Part shown: piece by piece, positions 32,109 to 41,996 of the stretch
Layout: the number at the start of each line of letters is the position of its first letter
How positions within the stretch are numbered: the stretch's first letter is position 1
Assembly (NCBI RefSeq): GCF_910592395.1
Contig: NC_088317.1
Location: 7,504,001-7,568,000 of the forward strand
Direction: 5' to 3'
Source: Lineus longissimus
Taxonomy: Eukaryota; Nemertea; Pilidiophora; Heteronemertea; Lineidae
DNA: 64,000 bases
The notes under the pieces: generated by a model
What the model saw: the letters and a program-made list of their open reading frames with translations, nothing else
Database searches by the model: none
Told to the model about the DNA's origin: nothing
Program-made: the position numbers and the translations under genes

Positions 32109-32615
32109 TCATTCCATTAAAGGAATAGTACATTTCTTCTCTTTAACTACAGGTTTAACAAGAGGGTTAATTGATCCCTTCATGACTGCTTCATTCGGAC
32201 TTTGTCCTGAGAGCATAGCTCGATTCAAGCCTGATCGCTGCTCTTTACTTACTTTTTTAGGAAGTTTCTTAAACATAATGAATGCTGCTAAAATAACGGC
32301 ACCTAAACCTAGTACATAGACATATGTATTACTACTAAATTCACGCAGTGATACATCAGTATTTTGAGATTGTGGTTCTTCTTCCTCTACTTCTTCTTCC
32401 TCCTTTTCCATAACTCTGTTTTTTGGGACAGAGTCCTGTACTTTAAATGTCGTCTTATCCTTTTTTATCCTCTTAAATTCCTTAGATCTTCTACCCAGTT
32501 CTCTAGACCATGCTTATTGTTTCTCTGATCGAGGTTTCTTAGACACTGAAACTTTAGTCGGACTTTGTCCTGAGAGCATAGCTCGAGTAGTATCAGTTAC
32601 AGTTTCAAGTTCCAT
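32109..32615 (-). pseudogene. Single-pass membrane protein with acidic region
   Basis: ATG at 32615 (TAAATGG context). Residues ~10-19 are a twin-hairpin peptide (RAMLSGQSP), followed by a basic WSRELGRRSKEFKR block, an acidic E-rich run and a membrane segment (YVYVLGLGAVILAAFIMF). An in-frame TAA just before AWSREL breaks it; Polinton A has a sense codon there (gene 48476-49039). Another hairpin unit adds residues near the C-terminus. Function unknown; virion membrane or assembly protein is possible. Confidence 0.6.
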
Positions 32616-32663
32616 TTATCTTGCTCAAATTAATTGGAACTATGTTCTCATAACCAGGTTAAT

Positions 32664-32962
32664 TTAGTCTTCTTTATCATCACTACCTGTGATATCTAGA
32701 CTTTCATCTATTGGTTTGTCACATTCAGAGACAGTCATATTTGGTGTATTCATATTTGATGCAGTCATACTCGATGTATTCATAGATGATTCCTCATGAC
32801 AATGACCTAAAGTAATAAGTGTTGTTGAGGCAAGTGCAGTTAGTGCACCCATTCTCAAACTCAACCATCCAAGCCATTTATCCAACTCGTTAGTTATCAA
32901 ATAATCATTTCTAAGATCATGATAAAGATTATCTTCATCATCTATTGGTAATAACCACCTTG
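32664..32962 (-). CDS. ORF2 of the Gln/Asn-rich gene: conserved small protein in -1 frame
   Basis: Reads DDEDNLYHDLRNDYLITNELDKWLGW then a hydrophobic RMGALTALASTTLITLG segment and a Met/Ser/Thr/Asn tail. The frame is open upstream of any ATG and overlaps the end of the 179-aa frame (32942-33481) in the -1 register. Polinton A shows the same arrangement (48262-48552). Either it is expressed by frameshift or splicing as the C-terminus of the upstream protein, or both elements carry an old break. Confidence 0.55.
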
Positions 32963-33481
32963 ATAATTGTAAGCTTTAAGTACTGTCTTACCCAAAGAAT
33001 CATTAAGTCTGGCAGCCATCTTTGTTTCATACATTCTATGGTGTTTTAAGATTTCTTTTTCAGTCATATTATCTAAGTCATTAAAAGTTATTTGTTTATT
33101 AAGGAAATCCTTGCTTTTACCAGTTGCAACTAGAATCTCTAAGTCTTGTTTGGCTTTAAGGCCACTATCAGTCAAATAGTTCAAATTTTGTTGATTGCTA
33201 CTTGAACCTTGTTGATTGCTAGTTGATCCTAGTTGGCAACTAGAATTGACTATTCCTTGACTAGGAGTAACAAAATTTGAACTATTCAACTGCTTGTTTG
33301 AAACTTGTTGATTTGTAGAGCAGGTCTGTTGAAAGTTAGTTCTGTTTTGTTGGTAACTACCAGTGTTCTGTTGGTTAGAAGCCCCAACTCGAGCTAAGCT
33401 CTCAGGACTCATAACACCAATATGTTTCATTTGTTGTTCAATTACAGATGATGTCTGACTATTCATTTGCTGATTATTCAT
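32942..33481 (-). CDS. Gln/Asn-rich protein with conserved C-terminal helix (179 aa)
   Basis: ATG at 33481 in a TTTAAATG context. The first ~110 residues are rich in Q, N and S with repeated NQQ words; the conserved part follows: GLKAKQDLEILVATGKS, FLNKQITFNDLD and RMYETKMAARLNDSLGKTVLKA. Polinton A has the same protein at 47708-48316. No known family recognised. A partial twin hairpin (33389-33408) adds codons in frame. See ORF2 for the -1 overlap. Confidence 0.65.
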   Translation of the reverse strand: MNNQQMNSQTSSVIEQQMKHIGVMSPESLARVGASNQQNTGSYQQNRTNFQQTCSTNQQVSNKQLNSSNFVTPSQGIVNSSCQLGSTSNQQGSSSNQQNLNYLTDSGLKAKQDLEILVATGKSKDFLNKQITFNDLDNMTEKEILKHHRMYETKMAARLNDSLGKTVLKAYNYQGGYYQ

Positions 33482-33532
33482 TTAAAATTATGGAAAAATG
33501 ACTGTTAAGTGCAAAATGCTGTTTTCACAACT

Positions 33533-34765
33533 TTATTGCATCTTAACACTAGCTCGAGCTATGCTCTCAGGACGAAGTCCGGCTCGAGCTATGCTCTCAG
33601 GACGAAGTCCGGCTCGAGCTATGCTCTCAGGACGAAGTCCGGCTCGAGCTATGCTCTCAGGACGAAGTCCGGCTGGTGTAAACTTAATACTACTGATGCA
33701 GTTAATGTCTCTACCTGCACTGGCACTCAGTAAAACGTCAAACTGCTTGTCAATATCCTGGTCATATTCCTTCTCAACCTTGTAATTCTGGAAGAAAATA
33801 CTTTGAGTGAAATCATACCATAATCTCTCCAAATCATTTACTCGCTCCTTGTTGGTTAAAAAAGGTGTAAATATTACATAATCAATTTTCAGCGTTTTAA
33901 AGGCTTGGTGTAAAAATACCTTGTAGTTAATGGTGACCTTCACACCACAGTAATGCAGAAATCTTAGGAAGGCAAAGTAAACTAGTCTAAGGTCAGTGAT
34001 ATTCTCATCGGTTAATTGCGGTTTACCAATTGCCCTGTTAATAAATTCAATGGCAAGAAACCAATCATATTCCCCACAGTGAAATTTAAAAAGCATGGCT
34101 TCACCATGTAACCCTTGGTTACATAACTTAGAGGGGAGAGTGTTAATACCCATTTTTAGGGCTGACTGAAGAGTACTTTCATATCTCTGCTTACTGAGGC
34201 ATTTTCTGTGACTTGAAAAGTAGCACTGTAAATACCCTTCCACAAAGTCCTTTAAATACTTAACTGCCGATTCGGACAGCCGACTCCATCCAAGTTTCCT
34301 TAGAATACTGTCAAAGTAACGTGTCTTGTTGTCAATATTGATCTCAAGAGTTTTAAAATCATCATCGTAAGTAGTCGAATTGCAATTGGTGCAGAATTGA
34401 TACTTCACAGTTTTAGCTGCGTACCTTGCTGAATTCAAGTTTTTTTGATACTCAAAAAGGGTCCACCTTTTACAATTACGGCAGATTTGGGCATTAGTGT
34501 TGGTACTGACGTCATATTCTTTAATTCTTGGCAGGACTACTTTGTGTGTCTCAGTCAGACTTCGTCTTGAGAGCATAGCTCGAGTAGGCTTATCAAATTT
34601 CCCACTGTCATAATTCTTGCTGTCATTTTCTTCACTAAAATTTCTAGTCGGACGCAGTCCTGAGAGCATAGCTCGATCCATAACCCTAGGACGAATGTAT
34701 CCTTTAAGATTCTCATTGTTCCACTCACTAGAATAATAATCTTTAAATGAGATGTATTTATTCAT
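33533..34765 (-). CDS. Zinc-ribbon protein, possible VLTF3-like late transcription factor
   Basis: 410 codons. Zinc ribbon at residues ~92-135 (CRNCKRWTLFEYQ ... CTNCNSTTYDDDF), then RYFDSILRKLGW and helical blocks ending in INYKVFLHQAFKTLKIDY. A ribbon followed by a conserved tyrosine-rich helical region is the layout of poxvirus VLTF3-like factors, which some Polinton relatives carry; the match is by pattern only. Twin-hairpin units are embedded in frame near residues 30 and 62, and four tandem units (33551-33670) form the C-terminus. Polinton A homologue: 5718-5828 plus 46664-47671. Confidence 0.6.
   Translation of the reverse strand: MNKYISFKDYYSSEWNNENLKGYIRPRVMDRAMLSGLRPTRNFSEENDSKNYDSGKFDKPTRAMLSRRSLTETHKVVLPRIKEYDVSTNTNAQICRNCKRWTLFEYQKNLNSARYAAKTVKYQFCTNCNSTTYDDDFKTLEINIDNKTRYFDSILRKLGWSRLSESAVKYLKDFVEGYLQCYFSSHRKCLSKQRYESTLQSALKMGINTLPSKLCNQGLHGEAMLFKFHCGEYDWFLAIEFINRAIGKPQLTDENITDLRLVYFAFLRFLHYCGVKVTINYKVFLHQAFKTLKIDYVIFTPFLTNKERVNDLERLWYDFTQSIFFQNYKVEKEYDQDIDKQFDVLLSASAGRDINCISSIKFTPAGLRPESIARAGLRPESIARAGLRPESIARAGLRPESIARASVKMQ
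33551..33670. repeat. Four perfect tandem twin-hairpin units (4 x 30 bp)
   Basis: Each 30-bp unit contains GAGCtatGCTC and GGACgaaGTCC plus a GGCTC link. They are identical and in frame, so the minus-strand gene reads four copies of a GLRPESIARA peptide at its C-terminus. Identity implies a very recent local expansion. Confidence 0.95.
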
Positions 34766-34812
34766 ATTTACATGATGATTATTTTTTAAACATTGTTTTA
34801 ATAGAAGTTCAC

Positions 34813-36357
34813 CTAAGACCTTTTATGTTTTTTTACTGTTTTACGTGATTTTAAGGCTTTAACACCCTCTATTAAACCATAGATTATGGAGCTCACAATA
34901 GCAATAACTGCTATGATCAGATGTTCAGCTAGAAAGCCAACAACTGCACCAATTGTTTTCAGGAGAAATGAAACTAAAGACCCTATTATTCCCGGTAAAG
35001 CTGCAGCTGATTTCTTGGCTAGTTCTTTTAGCCATTCAGCAAACTTCTTAAGACCTTCTTTTACTTTATCTGGTATTGATGGTTTTGGTCCAGGTTCTGG
35101 TGTAGGTCCTGGAGTTGGGTCTGGTCCTGGAGTTGGGTCTGGTCCTGGAGTTGGTTTTACAGATTTAGTGGCACCACTTAAAGCACTACTGATACTAAGA
35201 CCTAGAGTTGTAAATGTCATTACAATAGCTGTTATTATGGCGCTAATAGTTACACCATACGTCTTAAAAAGTAACTTTATTCTGTCCTTTAGAGGAATAG
35301 TTGAATCTGGTTTCTTTAGAACATCAACAATTAAACGTTTAATTCTTCTAGTTTGTGACTCCCTGTCATTGTCTAACCTCCATACCTTTGACTGTTCCTC
35401 ATACAATTTGTCATTTAGTTCATCTATTTGCTTTTTCAACTCTCCTTTATCTTTAGTATCTTCTTCTACAGACTTTACATAGTCTCTTGTTAAATTATGA
35501 AGCTGATCTTTTAATTCCTCTATTTGCATGTCCTTATCCATCTTTACTGCAGCTAGTTCATCACCAGCCTGTTTTAACCCTCTAAGTTCTCTCAAAGCAT
35601 ATTCAGTAAAACCCAGTGTTTTAAGTTCATCATCATTAGAATCTATCAGTTTATCTATTGGTTTGTTTGAACTGTTTACCTCATTAATTAATATATCTGT
35701 TTGAGTGGATGCAGATTTAGCTTCCCTTACTGGTGGGTCAGGTGCAATCATATCTTTAATCATGTTAGCAAATCTAGTACCAAACTTATTCTTTAAAGTG
35801 TTTTCAGCATAGAAGCTTCCATTATCCTTAGTTAAAGGAATTAACTTTATCTTTTCTCCATTATTATTAGTATAGACCGTGCTAAATAAATTTTTGTTTT
35901 CTAGTTTATCCGTTATCAAATCAAATTCAGAATTTGATTTCCAATGTAAATAAAGTTTGTTACCTTTGTAAACAATTTGTGGTGCAAGATTACTCAATTT
36001 TTTCTTTTCATAATTCCAGTTTGATTCTCCCAATGCTTTATCAAGTTTATCCTCTATTTTATCGTAATTAAACTCCTTTTCCATCAATTCAGGGACAATA
36101 CCTCTTGCTCTTTCTGGAGGAGTACTGAATGAAGTTTCATCAGTAAGATTTTCACCTCCTGTGTTGTATGTTGTGCCTGGCCTTTCTGGAGGTATACTGA
36201 ATGAAGTTTCATCAGTAGGATTTTCACCTCCTGTGTTGTATGTTGTGCCATCATCTCGAGGCTTTGGATTAATACCAAAGATATCAGAATAATCCTCAGG
36301 TTTGTATTCATCAGGATCGTAATCACTCATTTCATAAAGTTCTCTTCCTTCAGCCAT
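34813..36357 (-). CDS. Coiled-coil, proline-rich membrane protein (514 aa)
   Basis: Intact. N-terminal acidic region with a duplicated TTYNTGGENPTDETSFS block (~residues 38-80), a conserved KIEDKLDKAL region, a long coiled coil (~residues 265-335), a PLKDRIKLLFKTYG motif, a membrane segment (SAIITAIVMTFTTLGLSI), a PTPGPDPTPGP spacer and two C-terminal hydrophobic helices (AALPGIIGSLVSFLLKTIG and LIIAVIAIVSSIIYGLI). Polinton A has the same protein in pieces at 61411-62763. Function unknown; membrane-associated virion protein is a fair guess. Confidence 0.75.
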   Translation of the reverse strand: MAEGRELYEMSDYDPDEYKPEDYSDIFGINPKPRDDGTTYNTGGENPTDETSFSIPPERPGTTYNTGGENLTDETSFSTPPERARGIVPELMEKEFNYDKIEDKLDKALGESNWNYEKKKLSNLAPQIVYKGNKLYLHWKSNSEFDLITDKLENKNLFSTVYTNNNGEKIKLIPLTKDNGSFYAENTLKNKFGTRFANMIKDMIAPDPPVREAKSASTQTDILINEVNSSNKPIDKLIDSNDDELKTLGFTEYALRELRGLKQAGDELAAVKMDKDMQIEELKDQLHNLTRDYVKSVEEDTKDKGELKKQIDELNDKLYEEQSKVWRLDNDRESQTRRIKRLIVDVLKKPDSTIPLKDRIKLLFKTYGVTISAIITAIVMTFTTLGLSISSALSGATKSVKPTPGPDPTPGPDPTPGPTPEPGPKPSIPDKVKEGLKKFAEWLKELAKKSAAALPGIIGSLVSFLLKTIGAVVGFLAEHLIIAVIAIVSSIIYGLIEGVKALKSRKTVKKHKRS

Positions 36358-36367
36358 AATTACTTAT

Positions 36368-37759
36368 TTATCTAACCATAAAAACAATCAATGTACCAAC
36401 AACTGAGTAAAGCATGAATTTAATTGTTTCATGAGTATCATCCACCTTCTCAACTTTGGTGTCAAGTTTAGTAGTAGTAGGAGTATTCTTTGAGGTTTCA
36501 GTTGTTTTTGGTGTATCAACATTACTCTTTGGTTTATGACTGGTCTCGAGCTCTGCTCTCAGGACGAAGTCCGTCTTGACAGTACCAACACTACTCTTAA
36601 CTCTTATTTTCTTAGAACTATTTCCTTCCATCAGTGGTGGTGGTAAGGTCTTTTTGTGGTTAATGTCATTCTTACCGGGTTTAGCATTTTTTGGTGCTAT
36701 TAAAATGTTATTATTGTAGTTATCCAGCTTACCAATAAAGAGTACCATATTTGATCCTATGACATACAATCCTGGTGCTATTACATAATCTAGTCTTGTA
36801 TGAGTGTCACTCACTGCTTTTTGGTATCATTGAATTGAAGTGGGAATATCAGGATGTTGATTAATCGAGTCCTTTAATAGTTTGTTAAATTCCTTCTGAG
36901 CATCCAATTCTGTACCCGGTACTCCAATTATTGGTGTTCTGGTCAACGCCTGAGCACCCAGAATACAGTAAACATATGTTCTTATTGTGTCATTCAACCT
37001 CTCTATTCCAGGATTAGAGAAACCATTTGATTTAAATATCATGAATTGTTGATAGGTTTGACATTCATTTTGTGTAATTACATCAAATACATTCTTGTGT
37101 TGTTTCACATGATACTTAATGAAAGTATCAGGATATTTGAAATTAGCCATTCCAGAATCCCAGTCTTTACTGAACATCGGTGGCATTCTATTTTCATGAA
37201 CTTGCATGAGGAAGAAATTGATTTTAGAATCATTGATGTAATATCCGGGATCAGTTATGTTCGGGTTGTAATCCGGTACACTCCATGACCTCCAACCACC
37301 GTTATTTTCAAACACCGAGAAATCGTACTCGTCTTTTAAACCAAATTCACTCAATAACCCTCCTAGTTTCCTACGGTTAATGTTATTGTTTGTCTCATTA
37401 AAATCACTTTCACCTGGAATTGGTATCTCTTGATTCTTCATGATCTTCAATATTTGATAGTAAACATGAAACCTGTAAATTGACCTTATCAATGGGTCAC
37501 TGTGATTCAAGTGATCGTCTATTGAAATACCACAACCTGTTGTAGCAAACCAAACAGCCATGTTAAATTGGTTCTGGTAAAACGATAATGGATTCTTTTC
37601 CAGTCGCAGACAGTCTTTCTTATTTTTCAGGCTCAAAAACCCAGGTGTTATCTTAGTTTCTTGTAGTCTGAAGAAGTTATTAGTATTAACAGTTACTTCT
37701 AAATTAAAGAAGTCATAGATGAATTTACTTTTATGTTGATTTGCTATTGGATAATACAT
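36368..37759 (-). pseudogene. Conserved 463-codon Polinton protein, one in-frame stop
   Basis: ATG at 37759 (TAAATG context). The first 310 codons include NPLSFYQNQFNMAVWFATTG, the SWSVPDYNPNITDPGYYIND block and RTYVYCILGAQALTRTPI; a TGA at 36829-36827 follows. The same frame then continues with SDTHTRLDYVIAPGLYVIGS, a P/T/K-rich linker and a C-terminal membrane helix. Polinton A reads through the TGA position but has other stops, so the gene is one protein. A twin hairpin is in frame at 36546-36573. Function unknown. Confidence 0.7.
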
Positions 37760-37831
37760 TTAATTTACTTGAATTTTTTCCTTGAATTTTGGATAATGAA
37801 GACAGTAAAAAAGCCATTTATTTTAATGGAA

Positions 37832-38042
37832 TAACCCATTGAGCTCTAGTATTCCCTCACCATTTCATTGACCATTTCATTGCAACGCTTCACTGGGAAT
37901 CTCATGAATGATAGAATATATGTATTGCGGTGGATGGTTCTTTGGGGGTTGTAGGCTAATTTGGGGCAAAATACCTGTAAGGTCTTTGGTCAAAAGGGCC
38001 TAAAACATAACCTAGTTCCTACCACCGCAATACATATATTCT
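37832..38042. repeat. Polinton B right terminal inverted repeat (211 bp)
   Basis: Reverse complement of 18009-18219, ending ...ATATATTCT directly before the AACCTT duplication. It contains the same internal 130-bp foldback. Confidence 0.95.
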
Positions 38043-38048
38043 AACCTT
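38043..38048. repeat. Target-site duplication AACCTT, right
   Basis: Matches 18003-18008. The Copia RNase H frame continues from here in the phase left at 18008, confirming the insertion point. Confidence 0.95.
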
Positions 38049-38382
38049 GGCTGCAGAAAGTCTGGCTTTACTTGAAGGATTAGAGGAAGCAATGTATGTG
38101 AAGGCCATTCTGCTTGAGTTGGATAAAAGTTTCGATCTGCCTATCATAGCTACTGTGGACAACATGAGTTTGGTAGATTCATTACACTCTACTAAACAAG
38201 TAAGTGACAGGAGGCTCAGAATCGATATGGGCTGCATGAAGCAAATGATGGAGGAAAATGGAATTTCTGTAAGATGGTGCAGTGGAAGCATGCAGCTGGC
38301 CAATGTGCTGACAAAAAGAGGAGCTTCAGGAAGAGAACTTTTGTCTGTCCTTCAAAGTGGGAGGACAGATGGCTATTTCTAA
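38049..38382 (+). pseudogene. Copia RNase H, 3' part
   Basis: Continues the RNase H domain: AAESLALLEGLEEA (Glu of the active site), then TVDNMSLVDSLHST (Asp region), RRLRIDMGCMKQMM and LANVLTKRGASGRELL, all usual Copia RNase H blocks. It ends at TAA 38380-38382. No 3' LTR is recognised in the next 200 bp, so the element looks deleted at its 3' end or has an unusual terminus. Confidence 0.88.
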
Positions 38383-38598
38383 TCTCAATACTGAATGAGA
38401 ATGAACTGAACTGTAAATATGTTATATTCCGGTTATAGTTAAATGTTTCTAATGAAAACAAGGACAATTGTAGTTTGAAAGGACTATGTAGTTGAATCAA
38501 AAGGACTAGCAGGATATTTAGTTTAAATTCTGTAGATATTTAAAATCATTATAAGGGATATTGAATAAGACTGATATTCACTCTATTTCCAGGTGGCA

Positions 38599-41500
38599 GA
38601 GACTTACACATTTAAAAGAAAAAGAACCTCTGCTGCAGCAGGTGCCCCTAAGAAACCCAAGTTTGGACAAGAATTGCGTGCACTCCGTTTGAAGGAACTT
38701 CCGACAGAAATTGAGAGGTTAGACATCGACTACCAGATATTAGCGAAGAAGTGTAAAAGTAAGACGGAAATGAATTTGTCAGAGGAAGCTGAAGCTTGAG
38801 GGAAATGATGGCAGAAAACCGTAAAAAGAAGAAAGCATTGTACATCGTGGAGAAGGACCTTTTGTCGAGAGATAAAAAGCCCTTACGTGACAAGCGCCAC
38901 CGATCTAAGAAAGGGCATCAAACAACTGATGATGAACTATCCTTCACGGACTCAGAATCTCGCAGTGTTCTATCTGATGAGATTTTTGACCCACCATCAT
39001 CAACAACTCGTAAACCCGTGACATCTACACCAGACAACGTGCCAGAGTCCGTGATGCGTGACCAACCTCCGAAATCATCTGATGTGCTTGCGATTTTGCC
39101 TTCACCTGAAGTGCCACCAGCTAAATCAGGTGTGGAAGAGGAAGAGGAAGTGGAAGAGGAGGGATCGCTGGGATTCTCATTTTCCCAAGACACAGTCAAA
39201 TACTCCTCTGAAAGGTCAGTGTCTTCCCTTTCTGAATCTGAAGAGAATGTTAGCACAAGCTGTAGCATGCAAGAATTGTGCCTAAAGTACAAAACCGATT
39301 TGATGAATGAGGGGCCGAATGAGATCAAAATTAGCGATCATGTCAGAACGTCAAGGTTTTGTGAGCTAAATCTCGAAGAGTTTTCTTCTGTGAAACTTCA
39401 CATTTGTAAGACAATGCATACTCCAAGTAGGAACTGTGATTGCCTTGAACTTGCTGAAATTGCTAGTTTTGTTGCATCGAATGAGCCAGTTTCTCTCAGG
39501 GAGATATATGACCATTGCCTTTCAGCCACACACAAAACATGTTATGCCCGAACAGTTCTAAACAAAGTTCTTGGTATGCCGACAGTTGTCATTGAAATGG
39601 GTCGTGTCAATAAGCAAGTGATCAAGAAGGGGGAAACCATGTTGTATGTAGCAGGAAAGAGTCCAGGGATCGACTACAAGCATTTCTTTGATTATGGAAT
39701 GAAACTTGGGCTGTTATCTGAGTCACCTGCTGGCTTCAGCTTCATGTCGAAAGACTGCTTGAAGCAGCTTCAGAGGCTAGCTTCTACAGAAAAAGACCGG
39801 CAGCTCATAGCATTCACTGCATCTGCAAACATGTCAACACAGCTAAGTAGGAAAGTCTATGGGTTTGACAATCAGCTCAAGGGAAGGGTTGAAGAAAGCA
39901 TTGAGAAAATGGAGCAGATCCATTCAGCTTATGACAATCTGCTACGATCACAGGATCGGGCTCTTCTTGCTTCTTATGGCTTGGCAGATGACACCTCGAG
40001 CATGTCGAGTGGGGACGATGAGCCAGTAGAACTGGATTCATCTGGATCAAGTTCCACTGATGATGATGAGGTTGCCCCTCTGATTATAGATTCCTCATCA
40101 TCAGATGATGATAGTGATGTTGTAGAAGAACTTTCCAAGTTAAACTCTGTCAAAGACCCTCATCGTATTGCCCTTGTCAAAAGAAAACGCTTGCAACTTG
40201 CCCAGAAGAATAAGAAGTTAGCTAAAAAAAAGCTTGCTCAAGAGCGCCTCTTACAAAGAACCATCAGCAAGTCGACTCAGTCCATTCTCAAACGCCATCC
40301 AGACATTGGGCAAAGAATGGAACGTATAGTAAGAAAGGCTGGTGTCGGTGCTGATAAGTGGCGGTCAAACTCCAGCCTAACCTGGGAACGCAAAAGTGTT
40401 GGTCAGAAAATGACTATGACAAGGCTGCGTCTTGCAATAAGCAAAGAAATAGGGGAGCCCATAAGTCATGGCACTTTGGTACAGCTCTGTGTACCCCGCA
40501 ATCGGCGATACCGATCAAGTGGAAGGTATCATGGGGCAGCTAACATATTGTCCAAGAGGGCAAGAAAGGGATTTGAGGTGAAGATAAATGTTGATGACCA
40601 TTGGTCAAATGCTTTGTATCGATCCCTGGACACTCTTGAGGAAACCAATAATGAGAACATATTTTGTCTTGGAAGGGATGATGCTGCAGGCTTCAAACTC
40701 AACACATTGTCCACTGCGAATCGCTTCAGGACCCTCATGGTCAGTGGAAGTGAAGATCTGGCCACTAGGACAGACTTTACTTCAAGGGAAGACTCACAGC
40801 TGCAAGTCACAAGCTGCTTTTTTCCTGGTACTTCCTCTACTGAGGAGGATTATGCTGACATTGTGAGAGCCTGTAGGCTCACCCCCAAAACTCCAAGCCA
40901 GCATGCAGCTGATTTGAGGATGCTTGCTGAAAAGCCCGAGCTCAGGCATGTTTTTGAGAACAAGAGTGGGCAGCCTCGCATCATAGATGCAATAAGAGTA
41001 GATGGTGGAGGGGATGAAAACCCTGACTTTGCAGAACAACAGTTTATCTGGAGTGAGTGGCATTTGCAGTATGGAAAGTTGGCTACATTCGTTACCACAC
41101 GCTTCAGTGGGGGTAGCTATCTTAACAGGGTTGAACATCTTAACGGCCAGCTTGCCAGATCTCATGCCAACTTGTTCATTCCCTCAAACATTCTTGGATC
41201 GAACAAAGATCAAACTACTGGGGAGACCAGTGAGCAGATGATTGCAGCCAACCTGCAAGCTGCAGTCGATGCATATATTGCACGCGTCGATAAAACACCA
41301 TTCAAAGACAGTACTATCAAACTCTACAAGGCTGCCCAAGGAGGTGACTTAGAGGCACGACGGCCTATTTTGCTGCAGTACCTGAGAGCAAGTGATAAAA
41401 GAAAGCAGGAGATGCATGGAAATGAGAATGAGCAGACCAAATCTTGGTTGTCTCATTTCGACAGAGTACTGGCTGTTCAAAAGGCACACCAAATCAGCAG

Positions 41501-41996
41501 TGTGAAGTATGTATTTGGCCTGGTGTGTTGCTTTTCAGCGCAATGCACTCATCCCTTCTGTAAGGCAAATATAGGATGTAAACGCACACAGTTTAACTGG
41601 TTCAACGGTGGCCCAACTCTGGACTTCTTCCCATGGCCAGTTGTTAACCCTGATCCTTGTGTACATTGTGAAAACTGTGCAGGGCACTTCCAGCATTATG
41701 ATGATCTCCTGAAGGCATATCAAGAAGGGAGGTTGGTTGAGCCAGGCTTTCATTTGCCCTCACTTGTCATTGGTGAAGTGTTCACAGCCAGAAAGAAGAA
41801 AGCTAACAGAAATCGAAAGAATGTTTCAGATGTTGAGATTGAACCCCTCACCAATGATGAGTTCGACGTGCTCTCACACAGATTAGCCATTACCTCAGAG
41901 AGGGTTCAATATTACTTTGGTCATCTGTGTGAGGTGCACACGGCTCGGGTTAGGGGAGCTAAAAAGGCAGCGCGAACCAAAGCCAGTCAGAAGTAG
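38599..41996 (+). CDS. Transposase-like protein of the large DNA transposon (main exon)
   Basis: From a splice acceptor CAG ending at 38598, the frame reads TYTFKRKR (nuclear-signal-like) to 38799, then a one-base shift to the frame 38796-41996. Regions: acidic/Ser-rich (SSGSSSTDDDEVAP), a basic coiled part, a core with CLGRDDAAGF, RVDGGGDENPDF and FVTTRFSGGSYLNRVEHLNG, and Cys/His clusters (CCFSAQCTHPFC, CVHCENCAGH). These core words resemble a widespread but poorly characterised family of invertebrate transposon proteins; a DDE-type transposase is likely, superfamily unassigned. About 1,130 codons. Confidence 0.6.

Larger units (their letters stand above)
18009..38042. mobile_element. Polinton B (Maverick), 20.03 kb, with internal palindrome
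   Basis: Termini are AG...CT, terminal inverted repeats are 211 bp, and the target duplication is 6 bp, all Polinton hallmarks. The gene content (capsid, penton, ATPase, chromodomain integrase, HNH, VLTF3-like) also fits. The left arm (18009 to about 24601) is repeated in inverted orientation to 31233, where a third TIR copy lies. The right-end genes (31234-37759) follow. The polymerase and neighbouring genes are missing. The element is integrated in the RNase H region of a Copia retrotransposon. Confidence 0.95.

Noticed and set aside
33551-33670. CRISPR-like array
   Set aside because: Units are directly tandem without unique spacers, and this is a eukaryotic context. They are twin-hairpin repeats within a gene.
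34886-35482. 198-codon plus-strand frame
   Set aside because: Antisense shadow of the 514-aa membrane protein, arising from its proline/glycine-rich codons.
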